From: Leucobacter komagatae
GTDB lineage: Bacteria; Actinomycetota; Actinomycetes; Actinomycetales; Microbacteriaceae
Direction of reading: 5' to 3'
Length of the DNA: 64,000 nucleotides
NCBI RefSeq assembly: GCF_006716085.1
Contig: NZ_VFON01000002.1
Span: 310,001-374,000, forward strand
Numbering within the stretch: the stretch's first letter is position 1; every line of letters starts with the position of its first letter. Of this stretch, positions 32,368-41,184 are shown in pieces. The notes beneath the pieces are model-generated. The model made no database searches. It had not been told where the DNA came from and saw only the letters and a list, made by a program, of their open reading frames with translations. Position numbers and translations under genes: made by a program.

Positions 32368-33526
32368 CCGTGCGTTCAAGGCCGCTGCCGTCGGCCGCAA
32401 CCCGGAACGATGCGCTGCGGTAACCGTCGTTGATCACGAACGAGACGCTGACGGGGCCTGAGCGTTCGGTGTTCCAAGGATCCTCCTCGGTCTGCGCCAG
32501 CGCCCTGTCTGCGTTGTACATCACACCATCGAGGTTCTTCACCCCGACTTCCCCGGCCGCGCGTTCAATCTCGCGGAGGATCGCGCCGGCGTCGATCTCC
32601 GTGAGCGCGAACTGCTCGCTGAGCGTGTCCGGCTGCGGGGCACCCGGGCCGCCGTGCGCGACCGAGCCCTTTCGGTAGGTCCACCGGTCAACGTTGAGGC
32701 TCTCCGGAGTGAGCGGCGCATTCACGGTGACGAGGTCTTCCGAGACCGTCACGCTCACCACGCGATCGTGCCCGATCTCGGTGGCGAGCGCCGTAAACGC
32801 CCGGTCAAGCGCCGGCGCCTCACGGAGGTCGGCGTGCAGCCGCCCGTCAGGGATCGCGGTGAGGGTCTCCGCGAGGCCCGCGCGGTACGGGAACACGACG
32901 GCGGCGCCCGCGAGCAACGCGGCGAGCACAAACACCGTGATCCGGATCGGCCGCGACTTCTTTCCCGTGCCGATGAGCGGCCTGCGCGCGCCGGGAAGGC
33001 CGCCCGTGCCCGCTGACCCCAGGCGCATCTCCCCCGCGATGGCGGCGGGCGGGAACTCGGTGTCGGCCCAGATCTCAGCCGTAGCGTCTTCATCGGTCAG
33101 CGCGACGTCAGGCTCGCCCTCGGCGAGGATCGCGACGACGTGCCTCGTCCCGGGCTGGAATCGGGGAATCTGCGTGAGCTGCACGATGCGCCGCACCCGC
33201 GTGCGGTACACGCCGCCCCTCACAGGACGCACCGTCAGGTCGATGTCGCACACCGGCTGCTCGTTGATCTGGGTACCGGTCTGCGTGAGCTCATCCACCC
33301 GGGCAAGCCCGACCCTCCCCGCCGAGAGCGCGGTCTGCACCTGTTCGTTCGACGGCATCGAGAGGCCGCGCAGCGACCTCCCTACGAGCACGAGGACACC
33401 CGAAAGCACCGCTGCGACCAGTCCGACGGGGAACGCCCAGGCGGCGGCCCCGGGCGGCCCGACGATGGTGGCGATGACGCCGCCCGTGAGAATGCCGACA
33501 CCAATAAAGAAGACGAAACGAAGCAC
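32363..33526 (-). CDS. Membrane protein of unknown function
   Basis: About 387 residues. Two hydrophobic N-terminal helices (about 3-23 and 29-50) are followed by a cytoplasmic beta-rich region (about 65-150; RVDELTQTGTQINEQPVCDI resembles short SHOCT/DUF3592-like membrane-protein modules). A third transmembrane helix (about 196-214) leads to an extracellular C-terminal domain ending GLERTD. The frame can start at TTG 33529 or GTG 33526; the GTG is preferred. The gene is on the opposite strand to the xse genes and separates them. Its stop lies in the target duplication of the IS. Confidence 0.7.
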   Translation of the reverse strand: MLRFVFFIGVGILTGGVIATIVGPPGAAAWAFPVGLVAAVLSGVLVLVGRSLRGLSMPSNEQVQTALSAGRVGLARVDELTQTGTQINEQPVCDIDLTVRPVRGGVYRTRVRRIVQLTQIPRFQPGTRHVVAILAEGEPDVALTDEDATAEIWADTEFPPAAIAGEMRLGSAGTGGLPGARRPLIGTGKKSRPIRITVFVLAALLAGAAVVFPYRAGLAETLTAIPDGRLHADLREAPALDRAFTALATEIGHDRVVSVTVSEDLVTVNAPLTPESLNVDRWTYRKGSVAHGGPGAPQPDTLSEQFALTEIDAGAILREIERAAGEVGVKNLDGVMYNADRALAQTEEDPWNTERSGPVSVSFVINDGYRSASFRVAADGSGLERTD

Positions 33527-33598
33527 CAAAAAAGCCTAACGCCTTGACCGCGAGCCCGCCCGCAATCGACGTATCGTGAGTGTTGAGGGTGCAGCGGC

Positions 33599-33604
33599 TA
33601 GACT
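33599..33604 (+). promoter_or_regulatory. -10 element of xseB operon (leaderless type)
   Basis: TAGACT ends 7 nt before the xseB ATG at 33612. Its presence means that xseB does not depend on transcription from xseA. Confidence 0.5.
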
Positions 33605-33611
33605 GAAAGCT

Positions 33612-33878
33612 ATGACTGCCCCGATCGAAGCAGACGTCGCTGCGCTGAGCTATGAAGCGGCGCGCGACGAGCTCATTCAGGTGGTGAGTCGCCTCGAGCA
33701 GGGCGGCGCCACGCTCGAAGAGTCCATTCAGCTGTGGGAGCGCGGCGAGGCCCTCGCCACCCGCTGCGAGGAGTGGCTCATCGGGGCTCGCAAACGACTC
33801 GAGGATGCGCGCCAGGGCGGCGCTCCCTCCGGCGCCGCGAGCGTCGAGACTCAGCCCGGGAACGGCGAAGAATTCTAA
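33612..33878 (+). CDS. xseB: Exodeoxyribonuclease VII small subunit
   Basis: An 88-residue helical subunit of exonuclease [23 protein letters not shown], then [20 protein letters not shown] and [16 protein letters not shown], is the full XseB signature. The frame is open 12 codons upstream, but the ATG at 33612 is right after a -10-like element and matches family length. It starts the unit xseB-DUF4245-carbonic anhydrase-fumC. Separation from xseA is unusual. Confidence 0.93.
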   Translation: MTAPIEADVAALSYEAARDELIQVVSRLEQGGATLEESIQLWERGEALATRCEEWLIGARKRLEDARQGGAPSGAASVETQPGNGEEF

Positions 33879-33880
33879 CG

Positions 33881-34564
33881 ATGGCGAAAAACAAGCGCCC
33901 GAACATTGTTGCAGAGCTCGGCCGGCCGGAAACGGCCGCCGAGACCGCCGCTCGCAAGGCAGAGGGAAGCCGCCTCTACAAGCAGCGGAAGACGGTGAAC
34001 AACCTTGTCTTCTCGCTGCTCGTGACCGTCGGTGTGGTCTTCATCATCTACCTCATGGTGCCGCGCGAGCCCGGAGATTTCCCCGACCGCTCCGTTGACG
34101 TCGCCGCCGCGGCCGCGACTTCGGGGGCGAGCTATGAGCTCGCCGTTCCCGCGGTGCCCGAGTCCTGGAAGGCCAAGCGCGCCGCGCTCACCATCGACGG
34201 CGACGTCACCGTCTGGCAGGTGCACTATACGACCGAGAACGAGGCGTACGCGACCGTGGTGCAGGCGTACACCGCCGACGGCTCGCCGGTGCCGGCGACC
34301 TGGATCGCGAAGAAGCTTGAAGAGCAGGATCCGACGGGCCGCGAGCATCTCGGCGGGATCGACTGGCAGGTCTATGACCATCAGGATCGCAAGGCAGACG
34401 AGGTCAACATGCGCTTCGGCCTTGAGGGCGCCATCGGCACGAACACGGTGCTCGTCTTCGGAACCGACGATGAGGCAACGCTTCGCGTGCTCGCAACCCA
34501 GGTCAGCGAGTCGCTCGCCGGCCTCGAAAACTCAGCAACCGCAACGAATGAGGTGACCGAATGA
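33881..34564 (+). CDS. DUF4245 domain protein
   Basis: A 227-residue single-pass protein: basic cytoplasmic N-terminus, transmembrane helix at about 49-66, then an extracellular domain with VPESWKAKRAAL, DGDVTVWQVHYTT and GREHLGGIDWQVYD, which match DUF4245, an actinobacterial family of unknown function normally found between xseB and glpX or fumC. Its stop overlaps the carbonic anhydrase start by 4 bp (ATGA). Confidence 0.88.
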   Translation: MAKNKRPNIVAELGRPETAAETAARKAEGSRLYKQRKTVNNLVFSLLVTVGVVFIIYLMVPREPGDFPDRSVDVAAAAATSGASYELAVPAVPESWKAKRAALTIDGDVTVWQVHYTTENEAYATVVQAYTADGSPVPATWIAKKLEEQDPTGREHLGGIDWQVYDHQDRKADEVNMRFGLEGAIGTNTVLVFGTDDEATLRVLATQVSESLAGLENSATATNEVTE

Positions 34565-35238
34565 GCACGACCACACGAGTGAGCCCCCAGGAGGCCTGGG
34601 ACGCACTGATCGCCGGCAACGAGCGGTTCGTGTCGGGCGAATCAGCGCACCCGAATCAGAACGTCGAGCGGCGCAGTGAACTCGTCAACTCGCAGACCCC
34701 CGACGTCGCCCTCTTCGGTTGCTCGGACTCGCGCCTCGCCGCCGAGATCATCTTCGACTGCGGTCTCGGTGACCTGTTCATCGCCCGCAACATGGGCCAC
34801 GTCGTCGCCGAGTCGATCACGGCCTCGATGGAGTACGCGGTCACCGAGCTCGGGGCTTCGCTCATCGTCGTGCTCGCGCACGACTCGTGTGGCGCGGTTG
34901 CGGCCGCGATCGACCAGACCGGGCGCGAGCCGTCAGAGACGACGCGTTCGGTGAAGCACACGCTCGCGCCGATTCAGCCTTCGGTGCAGCAGCTGTGGCT
35001 GCAGGGTCACACCGAGACCCCCTACGTGAACGCCGCCGAGATCGACGCGAACGCCGTCGGTCGGCTACACCTCGGCGCGACCGTCCACGAACTGCTGCGC
35101 ACCTCGCGCGCGATTAGCGACGCCGTCGACGCGGGCACCCTCGCAATCGTCGGGCTGCAGTACCGACTCACCGAGGGCCGCGCCGTGCCCTACACGGTCG
35201 TCGGCCCCGTCGAGCTTGAGCTCGCACCACTGAACTAA
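34561..35238 (+). CDS. Beta-class carbonic anhydrase
   Basis: Interconverts CO2 and bicarbonate (zinc enzyme, cytoplasm). The 225-residue product has the zinc-site motifs FGCSDSRL (Cys and the Asp/Arg dyad) and [11 protein letters not shown] (His, Cys), with ARNMGHVV between them, typical of beta carbonic anhydrases. Translation is coupled to the DUF4245 gene through an ATGA overlap; fumC follows after 34 bp. Confidence 0.93.
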   Translation: MSTTTRVSPQEAWDALIAGNERFVSGESAHPNQNVERRSELVNSQTPDVALFGCSDSRLAAEIIFDCGLGDLFIARNMGHVVAESITASMEYAVTELGASLIVVLAHDSCGAVAAAIDQTGREPSETTRSVKHTLAPIQPSVQQLWLQGHTETPYVNAAEIDANAVGRLHLGATVHELLRTSRAISDAVDAGTLAIVGLQYRLTEGRAVPYTVVGPVELELAPLN

Positions 35239-35272
35239 TTCCTTCTCACCAACACCCAAGCAAAGGACAACT

Positions 35273-36679
35273 GTGACTGAAGAGATCGAGTACCGCATCG
35301 AGCACGACACCATGGGCGAGGTACGAGTACCGAAGTCCGCGATCTACGCAGCGCAGACGCAGCGCGCTGTCGAGAACTTCCCGATCTCGGGCAAGGGCCT
35401 CGAGCCCGCTCAGATCGTCGCGCTCGCACGCATCAAGCGCGCGGCGGCTATGGCGAACGCCGACCTCGGCATCCTCGACGCAGACATTGCGAAGGCGATC
35501 GTTGCTGCGGCAGACGAGGTCATTGGCGGCGCGCACCACGACCAGTTCCCCGTCGACACCTACCAGACCGGCTCTGGCACTTCGTCGAACATGAACATGA
35601 ACGAGGTGCTCGCGAGCCTCGCGACCAAGCACCTTGGCGCCCCCGTTCACCCGAACGACCACGTGAACGCGTCGCAGTCGTCGAACGACGTCTTCCCGAC
35701 CTCGGTGCACGTTGCGGTCACCGGCGCGCTCATCGAGCAGCTCAAGCCGTCGCTCGCGCACCTCGCTGAGGCGCTCGAGGAGAAGGCTGAGCTGTGGAAG
35801 TCGGCTGTGAAGCCGGGCCGCACCCACCTCATGGACGCGACCCCGGTCACCCTCGGCCAGGAGTTCGGCGGCTACGCGGCGCAGATCCGCTACGGCATCG
35901 AGCGCATCGACGCGGCCCTCCCCCGCGTTGCCGAGGTCCCGCAGGGCGGTACCGCGGTCGGCACCGGCATCAACACCCCGCTCGGCTTCCCCGAGAAGGT
36001 CATCGCCGAGATCGCCGCGTCGAGCGGCCTGCCGATCACCGAGGCACGCAACCACTTCGAGGCGCAGGCGAACCGCGACGGTCTCGTCGAGGCATCGGGC
36101 GCGCTCCGCACGATTGCCGTGTCGCTCACGAAGATCGCGGAAGACGTGCGCTGGATGGGCTCGGGCCCGAACACCGGCTTCGGTGAGCTCCACATCCCCG
36201 ACCTGCAGCCCGGCTCGTCGATCATGCCCGGCAAGGTCAACCCGGTCATCCCCGAGGCGACCCTCATGGTCTGCGCTCGCGTGATCGGCAACGACGCGAC
36301 GATCGCCTGGGGCGGCGCACGCGGCAACTTCGAGCTCAACGTGATGATTCCCGTCATGGGCACCGCACTGCTCGAGTCGATCCGCCTTCTCGCAAACGTC
36401 TCGCGCGTCTTCGCCGACAAGACCGTCGCGGGCCTCGAGGCGAACGTCGAGCGCATGGAGACCCTCGCGGGCATGAGCCCCTCGACCGTCACCCCGCTGA
36501 ACCGCCTCATCGGCTACGAGGCCGCCGCGAAGATCGCGAAGCACTCGGTCGCCGCCGGCATCACCGTGCGCGAGGCCGTCATCGACCTGGGCTACGTCGA
36601 GCGCGGCGAGGTCACCGAGGCCGACCTCGACAAGGCACTCGACCTGCTCTCGATGACCCACCCAGGCGTCGCGAAGTAA
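35273..36679 (+). CDS. fumC: Class II fumarate hydratase
   Basis: Reversible hydration of fumarate to L-malate in the TCA cycle. The 468-residue product has [15 protein letters not shown] (substrate loop), [15 protein letters not shown], and the superfamily signature [12 protein letters not shown] with the catalytic serine loop. The GTG start has AAGGA 8 nt upstream; a later in-frame ATG would lose conserved N-terminal residues. A strong terminator follows. Confidence 0.97.
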   Translation: MTEEIEYRIEHDTMGEVRVPKSAIYAAQTQRAVENFPISGKGLEPAQIVALARIKRAAAMANADLGILDADIAKAIVAAADEVIGGAHHDQFPVDTYQTGSGTSSNMNMNEVLASLATKHLGAPVHPNDHVNASQSSNDVFPTSVHVAVTGALIEQLKPSLAHLAEALEEKAELWKSAVKPGRTHLMDATPVTLGQEFGGYAAQIRYGIERIDAALPRVAEVPQGGTAVGTGINTPLGFPEKVIAEIAASSGLPITEARNHFEAQANRDGLVEASGALRTIAVSLTKIAEDVRWMGSGPNTGFGELHIPDLQPGSSIMPGKVNPVIPEATLMVCARVIGNDATIAWGGARGNFELNVMIPVMGTALLESIRLLANVSRVFADKTVAGLEANVERMETLAGMSPSTVTPLNRLIGYEAAAKIAKHSVAAGITVREAVIDLGYVERGEVTEADLDKALDLLSMTHPGVAK

Positions 36680-36696
36680 CTCGCTCAGCGCGCTAG

Positions 36697-36736
36697 AAAG
36701 CGGCTCGGGATCCTCTTCGGATCCCGAGCCGCTTTC
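36697..36736 (+). terminator. Strong bidirectional terminator after fumC
   Basis: A 17-bp perfect stem (36697-36713 with 36719-36735) encloses a 5-nt loop (TCTTC). A run of A at the left and T at the right makes it symmetrical. Confidence 0.85.
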
Positions 36737-36754
36737 GTGTGCCCCGCTACCCGG

Positions 36755-36811
36755 CTACAGCACCTTCGAGAGGAACGCCTTCGTGCGACCGTGCTGCGGG
36801 TTACCGAGCAC
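36755..36811 (-). pseudogene. Orphan C-terminal fragment of an amino-acid ABC transporter ATPase
   Basis: The minus strand encodes VLGNPQHGRTKAFLSKVL-stop, the characteristic tail of polar amino-acid (GlnQ-type) ABC ATPases (…NPQxERTKAFLSxVL). Upstream codons show no further homology, so only about 18 codons of a deleted gene remain, right beside the fumC terminator. Confidence 0.6.
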
Positions 36812-36925
36812 GCATCTGTCTTCCGAGACTGACCGCAGTTCCGAAATGTGCGGACCGAGCTCGGAAGCTCGATGCGGTTTCGGCTCGGCAGGGTGCAAGG
36901 CGGGGCGCGCCGCCAGCGCCCGCGT

Positions 36926-36931
36926 TACGCT
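36926..36931 (+). promoter_or_regulatory. -10 element of TPR gene (leaderless type)
   Basis: TACGCT ends 6 nt before the ATG at 36938. Confidence 0.45.
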
Positions 36932-36937
36932 GGCTTC

Positions 36938-37450
36938 ATGACCGCCGACGCCTCACGCCACTCCGCCGCGACCTGGCAGGCCCGGGTCGACAGCGTCTGG
37001 GCTGACGCCAGCGCCACCGAGGAGGAGGTGCTCGAGCGCATTGCGGCACTCGCTGCCGAGCTACCCGAATCAGACCCGCGAGGCCCCTTTGAGCTTGGCG
37101 GCGCCCACGACTCCGCCGGCCATGAGGAGCGCGCCGCCGAACTCTATGAGCGCGCAATCGCCCTCGGGCTCGCCGGTCTGCCGCGGGCGGAGCTCGACGT
37201 GCAGTACGCGTCGACGCTGCGAGTCCTCGGCCGCGCCGACGATGCCGTGCGGGTCCTCGAGACGACCACGCGTCACGACGAGCTCGGCGCGTCGCCGGAC
37301 GCCTTCCACGCGCTCGCGCTGCACGCAGCCGGCCGTTCCACGGAGGCCGTCGCAGTGTTGCTCGAGGCGCTCATCCCAACGCTGCCGAAGTATCAGCGCT
37401 CGCTCATCGGTTACGCTGCGCAGCTCCGCGCCGGCGATACGGGAGAATAG
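36938..37450 (+). CDS. Tetratricopeptide-repeat protein (TPR_5-like)
   Basis: A 170-residue all-helical cytoplasmic protein. Repeats of the type FELGGAHDSAGHEERAAELY and YASTLRVLGRADDAVRVLET show the TPR pattern; the whole resembles the tetratrico peptide repeat group 5 family of actinobacteria, a protein-protein interaction module of unknown partner. The start follows a -10-like box by 6 nt. The next gene begins 4 bp after the stop, so they form one unit. Confidence 0.8.
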   Translation: MTADASRHSAATWQARVDSVWADASATEEEVLERIAALAAELPESDPRGPFELGGAHDSAGHEERAAELYERAIALGLAGLPRAELDVQYASTLRVLGRADDAVRVLETTTRHDELGASPDAFHALALHAAGRSTEAVAVLLEALIPTLPKYQRSLIGYAAQLRAGDTGE

Positions 37451-37454
37451 TCGG

Positions 37455-38237
37455 GTGCTCGACGAAACCTTCACGCTCCCCCTCTGGGCCGAACTCACGG
37501 CCGTCGGCGTCGGCAGTCTGCAGGGCGCCCTGTTCGCGGCCGGCTTCAAGCGGCTCGACCTGCTCGGGGTCGCACTCGTCGGCATCGCTTCCGGGATTGG
37601 CGGGGGCTTCCTGCGCGACATCCTGCTGAACACAACCACCGCCGCGTTCTCGATCAACTGGTACCTGCTGACCGCGACGCTGGCTGCCTTCGTTGGCATG
37701 CTCGTACCGCGCCTGTTCCATAAGGTGGACCCGGTCGTCACCCTGCTCGACGCGGTGAGCATTGGAATGTTCGGCGCGATCGGCGCGACAAAGGCGCTCG
37801 CGCTCGGACTTCCCGTCCTGCCCGCGCTGTTCATTGGCACGATCTCCGCGGTCGGCGGCGGTGTGCTGCGAGACATGATCCTGAACATCCCGATCGCGCT
37901 CATGCACGTCGGCTCGTTCTATGCGGTCGCGTCGATGGGCGGAATCGTCGTGCTGCTCGTCATGCTGCAGTTCGGCGCTCCCGTGCTCATCGCCGGCGTC
38001 GTCTGCGTCGTCGTGACGACGCTGCTGCGCCTCCTCGCCATTCGCTTCGGGTGGAGCCTTCCCGAGCAGCGCGCGCTCAGCCGCATCCAGCTGCGCCGCC
38101 AGCGCCAGGTCGAGGCCGTGATCGACGAGGCGCTGCAGACCGGCGTGATCGTGCTCCCCGACATCGTCCCAGACCCAGACGACGAGGACGACGAGGATGA
38201 CGAGCCGGGCGGCGCACGCCAGCCGGCCCGCCCCTAG
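37455..38237 (+). CDS. TRIC/UPF0126 family membrane protein
   Basis: A 260-residue protein with seven hydrophobic helices arranged as two related halves, each containing the glycine motif GGGFLRDILL or GGGVLRDMIL; this is the signature of prokaryotic trimeric intracellular cation channel (TRIC, UPF0126, YadS/YicG-like) proteins. Substrates proposed for the family include K+ and small amino acids such as glycine. The cytoplasmic C-terminus is very acidic (DPDDEDDEDDEPGG). The GTG start lies 4 bp after the TPR gene stop. Confidence 0.88.
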   Translation: MLDETFTLPLWAELTAVGVGSLQGALFAAGFKRLDLLGVALVGIASGIGGGFLRDILLNTTTAAFSINWYLLTATLAAFVGMLVPRLFHKVDPVVTLLDAVSIGMFGAIGATKALALGLPVLPALFIGTISAVGGGVLRDMILNIPIALMHVGSFYAVASMGGIVVLLVMLQFGAPVLIAGVVCVVVTTLLRLLAIRFGWSLPEQRALSRIQLRRQRQVEAVIDEALQTGVIVLPDIVPDPDDEDDEDDEPGGARQPARP

Positions 38238-38346
38238 CTCGCGCACCCCTGCCTGCCCCGCACGTTCATCTGCCGTGCACCTCGGCGTAGCGAACCGGCT
38301 ACCGCCGGGCGACCCCGGGGCCATTCGGGTTCGGTTGTGTAGTGGA

Positions 38347-38365
38347 GGGCGCCCTGAGGGCGCCC
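38347..38365. repeat. Inverted repeat upstream of the phosphatase gene
   Basis: GGGCGCCC-TGA-GGGCGCCC: 8-bp arms, 35 bp before the ATG at 38400. It lacks a T tract; it may be a weak terminator for the TRIC gene or a 5' UTR hairpin. Confidence 0.5.
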
Positions 38366-38399
38366 ATACACGTGCCGCAATCGAGTCTGAAGGAACGAC

Positions 38400-41090
38400 A
38401 TGACGAACCCCGCTCGCCCGCCCCGACTACGCCGAGGAGCAACGGCGTTCGCGCTCGCCGCGCTCGTCGGCTCGGGCCTTGCTATCCCCCTCGCGAGCCC
38501 CGCCTCGGCGACACCCGCGGCTGCCGAGACAGCCGCCGTCCCGGTCGTGCCGGCCGCTTCCCTCGTCTCCACCGGCACCGTCTGGAAGTACCTCGACACC
38601 AACGTCGACCCGGCCGCGGGCAACGCCGACCGCAACGCCTGGACCGCCCCCGGGTACGATGACTCGTCGTGGCCAACGGCCGCCAGCGGTTTCGGCGTGA
38701 AGAAGAACGAGCTCGCCGCGGTCGGCCCGTACATGCCCGCGACCAAGCTCGCCCACTACATCGACGGCAACTCGAAGAACACGGTTCCGACCTACTTCTT
38801 CCGTACGACGATCGAGCTCGAGGCCGGCGTCGCGAGCGAGGTTGACTCGGTCTCCGCGTCGATCATCCACGACGACGCGGCCCGAGTGTTCGTCAACGGC
38901 CAGAAGGTCGCCGGCTTCCTCGATGCCCGAGTCGATGACGAGGCGCCCTCGAACCTGCAGTACGCTGGCGAGAGCAAGGGTGACCCTGTCGTGTCCGACT
39001 TCACGATCGACCCCGCGCTGCTGCAGGACGGTACGAACACGATCGCAGTGGCCGTCTACCAGGATCGCGAGACCTCGTCCGACGCCTATTTCGACATGAC
39101 GAAGCTGCAGCTCTCACCCAAGACCGATGAGGGTGGCGGCACCGATCCGGTGGTCGCCGCCCCGACGCGCGTGATCCTGACGCCAACCGAGACGCCTGCG
39201 ACGTCGCAGTCGTTCTCGTGGCTCGCTGGCGATGAGTCCCACAAGACGGGCACGGTCGAGATCGGGCTCGCCGCGGGCGGCGACACCCGCGTCGTCGATG
39301 CCCGCGCGGTTGGCGCCGTGAACGGCAACGCGAAGGAACACTTCTCGGCGACGGTCACCGACCTCGCCCCCGCAACCGCGTACCGCTACCGCGTTGGGAC
39401 CGAGGGCAGCATGAGCGGGTGGTACACCTTCACCACCGAGACCCCGGGCGCGACCGACTTCCAGTTCGTCTACTACGGCGACGCACAGATCGGCCTCGAC
39501 ACCACCTGGCCCGCCGTCGTCGAGCAGGCAGAGGCCAAGGCCCCGCGCTCGATCGGTTCGGTGCACGCCGGCGACCTTATCAACACCGGCAGCAATGACA
39601 CCGAGTGGCTGAACTGGTTCAAGGGGATGGAGCGCTCGGCGACGAGCACCAACGTCATGGCTGCGCCGGGCAACCACGAGTACTCGGGCGACAAGACGCT
39701 CGCCTCGTGGAAGGCTCACTTTGAGTACCCGCTCAACCAGCCGTCGACCGAGACGATCGGCGAGCTCGCCGGCCGCGCGCAGGGCGACTCTGACGTCGCA
39801 CGCCAGTACGCCGCATACTTCGAGCACTGGGCAGACTTCGCGGCCGAGACCGTGTACTACACCGATTACCAGGGCGTCAGGTTCATCACGCTGAACGCCA
39901 CACGCGACACCACGTTCCTCAAGCCCGCAAACCTCCCCGGCTGCACGGGCGCAGAGTGCCCGAGCACGAAGGTGCAGGCCCTGTGGACCGAGTACCAGGC
40001 CGCGTGGCTCGATTTCGTACTCAAGGAGAGCCCGTCGAAGTGGAACGTGGTCACCTTCCACCAGCCCGTGTACTCGACGTCGTCGGGCCGCGACGAGGCC
40101 GTGCTGCGCGAGTACTGGGTCCCCGTGTTCGAAGAGAACAACATCGATCTCGTGCTCATGGGCCACGACCACACCTACGGCCGCGGCTACAAGAACGACG
40201 ACACCACCGAGACCCGCGGTATGACCGTCGGGCCGGTGTACGCGGTCTCGAACTCGGGCGCAAAGCACTACGACCTCGAAACTGAAGAGAAGAACGTCTG
40301 GACGAACAACGGCGCGACCCAGGTTATCCGCGGCGAGCGCGTTACCACCTACCAGGTCATCGACGTCACTGCGAACCAGCTCACCTACCGCTCGTACGTC
40401 GCCGAGAAGGTGAACGGGTCGAAGAGCTTCAAGCTCACCGATACTGCCGCCGATCGCCCGGTCTATGCCGCAGCAGAGGTCCCCGCCGTCGGCGAAGTCT
40501 TCGACGAGTTCACGGTCACGAAGTACGACACGGGCGAGAAGTGGGTGACGGAGCCGGGCATCGAGACTCCCGCCGGCCCGGCGCTGCAGCTCGGCGCGGC
40601 ATCGGTCGCACAGGGCGGCGAGCTGCAGGTGTCAGGATCGGGCTTCGCTCCCGGTTCGAAGATCGCGCTCGAGCTGCACTCAGAGCCGGTCGCGCTCACT
40701 TCGGTCGAGGTCGGTGAGGATCGCGCGTTCTCGACCGCGGTTACGATTCCGGCCAACACTCCGACCGACACCGAGCACGAGATCGTCGCAGTACTGCCGA
40801 ATGGCAAGACAGTGTCGACCGCGCTCACCGTCACGGTAGCCGACACCGGCGGCGAGAACCCCGGCGGAGAAAACCCAGGCGAGACCGGCACCACGCCCGG
40901 CGGGAACAAGCCCGACGCGGGCGGGCAGACCGGCGGCAAGGGGTCAGGGGCGATTGCAACGACCGGCGGCGACTCGTTTGCCCCGCTTGGCATTGCAGCG
41001 CTCGCACTGCTCGCGGTAGGCGGTGGCCTGCTCCTGTGGCGGCGCCGCGCGACTGCGGCCGCTACTGCGGCTGCCCACACGACCGAATAA
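38400..41090 (+). CDS. Secreted, wall-anchored purple-acid-type metallophosphoesterase
   Basis: An 896-residue exported phosphatase. A Sec signal peptide (1-38) is followed by a galactose-binding-like domain (about 55-220, WKYLDTN...DDSSW), a fibronectin-III-like purple-acid-phosphatase N domain (about 245-345) and a metallophosphoesterase domain (about 350-630) with the metal-site motifs YYGDAQIG, HAGDLINTG, APGNHEYSGD, TFHQP and MGHDHTYGRG. The tail (about 710-870) has an Ig-like module and a Gly/Pro/Glu-rich linker, then a sorting-signal-like end: IATTGGDSFAP, hydrophobic helix, WRRR. This is an LPXTG variant; no sortase lies in the window. Likely role: phosphate release from extracellular esters. 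Confidence 0.92.
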   Translation: MTNPARPPRLRRGATAFALAALVGSGLAIPLASPASATPAAAETAAVPVVPAASLVSTGTVWKYLDTNVDPAAGNADRNAWTAPGYDDSSWPTAASGFGVKKNELAAVGPYMPATKLAHYIDGNSKNTVPTYFFRTTIELEAGVASEVDSVSASIIHDDAARVFVNGQKVAGFLDARVDDEAPSNLQYAGESKGDPVVSDFTIDPALLQDGTNTIAVAVYQDRETSSDAYFDMTKLQLSPKTDEGGGTDPVVAAPTRVILTPTETPATSQSFSWLAGDESHKTGTVEIGLAAGGDTRVVDARAVGAVNGNAKEHFSATVTDLAPATAYRYRVGTEGSMSGWYTFTTETPGATDFQFVYYGDAQIGLDTTWPAVVEQAEAKAPRSIGSVHAGDLINTGSNDTEWLNWFKGMERSATSTNVMAAPGNHEYSGDKTLASWKAHFEYPLNQPSTETIGELAGRAQGDSDVARQYAAYFEHWADFAAETVYYTDYQGVRFITLNATRDTTFLKPANLPGCTGAECPSTKVQALWTEYQAAWLDFVLKESPSKWNVVTFHQPVYSTSSGRDEAVLREYWVPVFEENNIDLVLMGHDHTYGRGYKNDDTTETRGMTVGPVYAVSNSGAKHYDLETEEKNVWTNNGATQVIRGERVTTYQVIDVTANQLTYRSYVAEKVNGSKSFKLTDTAADRPVYAAAEVPAVGEVFDEFTVTKYDTGEKWVTEPGIETPAGPALQLGAASVAQGGELQVSGSGFAPGSKIALELHSEPVALTSVEVGEDRAFSTAVTIPANTPTDTEHEIVAVLPNGKTVSTALTVTVADTGGENPGGENPGETGTTPGGNKPDAGGQTGGKGSGAIATTGGDSFAPLGIAALALLAVGGGLLLWRRRATAAATAAAHTTE

Positions 41091-41105
41091 CGTCGTGGCC
41101 GCGTG

Positions 41106-41139
41106 AAGTGGGGCGCCGGGTTTCCCGGCGCCCCACTTT
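41106..41139 (+). terminator. Terminator after phosphatase gene
   Basis: AAGTGGGGCGCCGGG (41106-41120) pairs perfectly with 41124-41138 around a TTT loop. The convergent MFS gene ends at 41185, so it may also act on that transcript. Confidence 0.8.
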
Positions 41140-41184
41140 CGCATCTCCGCAGCGCCAGCTCCGCGCACTGATGCACAACTGGCG

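Noticed and set aside
35246..36661. 471-codon open frame antisense to fumC
   Set aside because: Mirror of the fumC codon pattern; fumC is certain from its motifs.
39114..40268. 384-codon frame antisense to the phosphatase gene
   Set aside because: Shadow frame with repetitive Val/Arg/Gly composition; the sense strand carries complete metal-site motifs.
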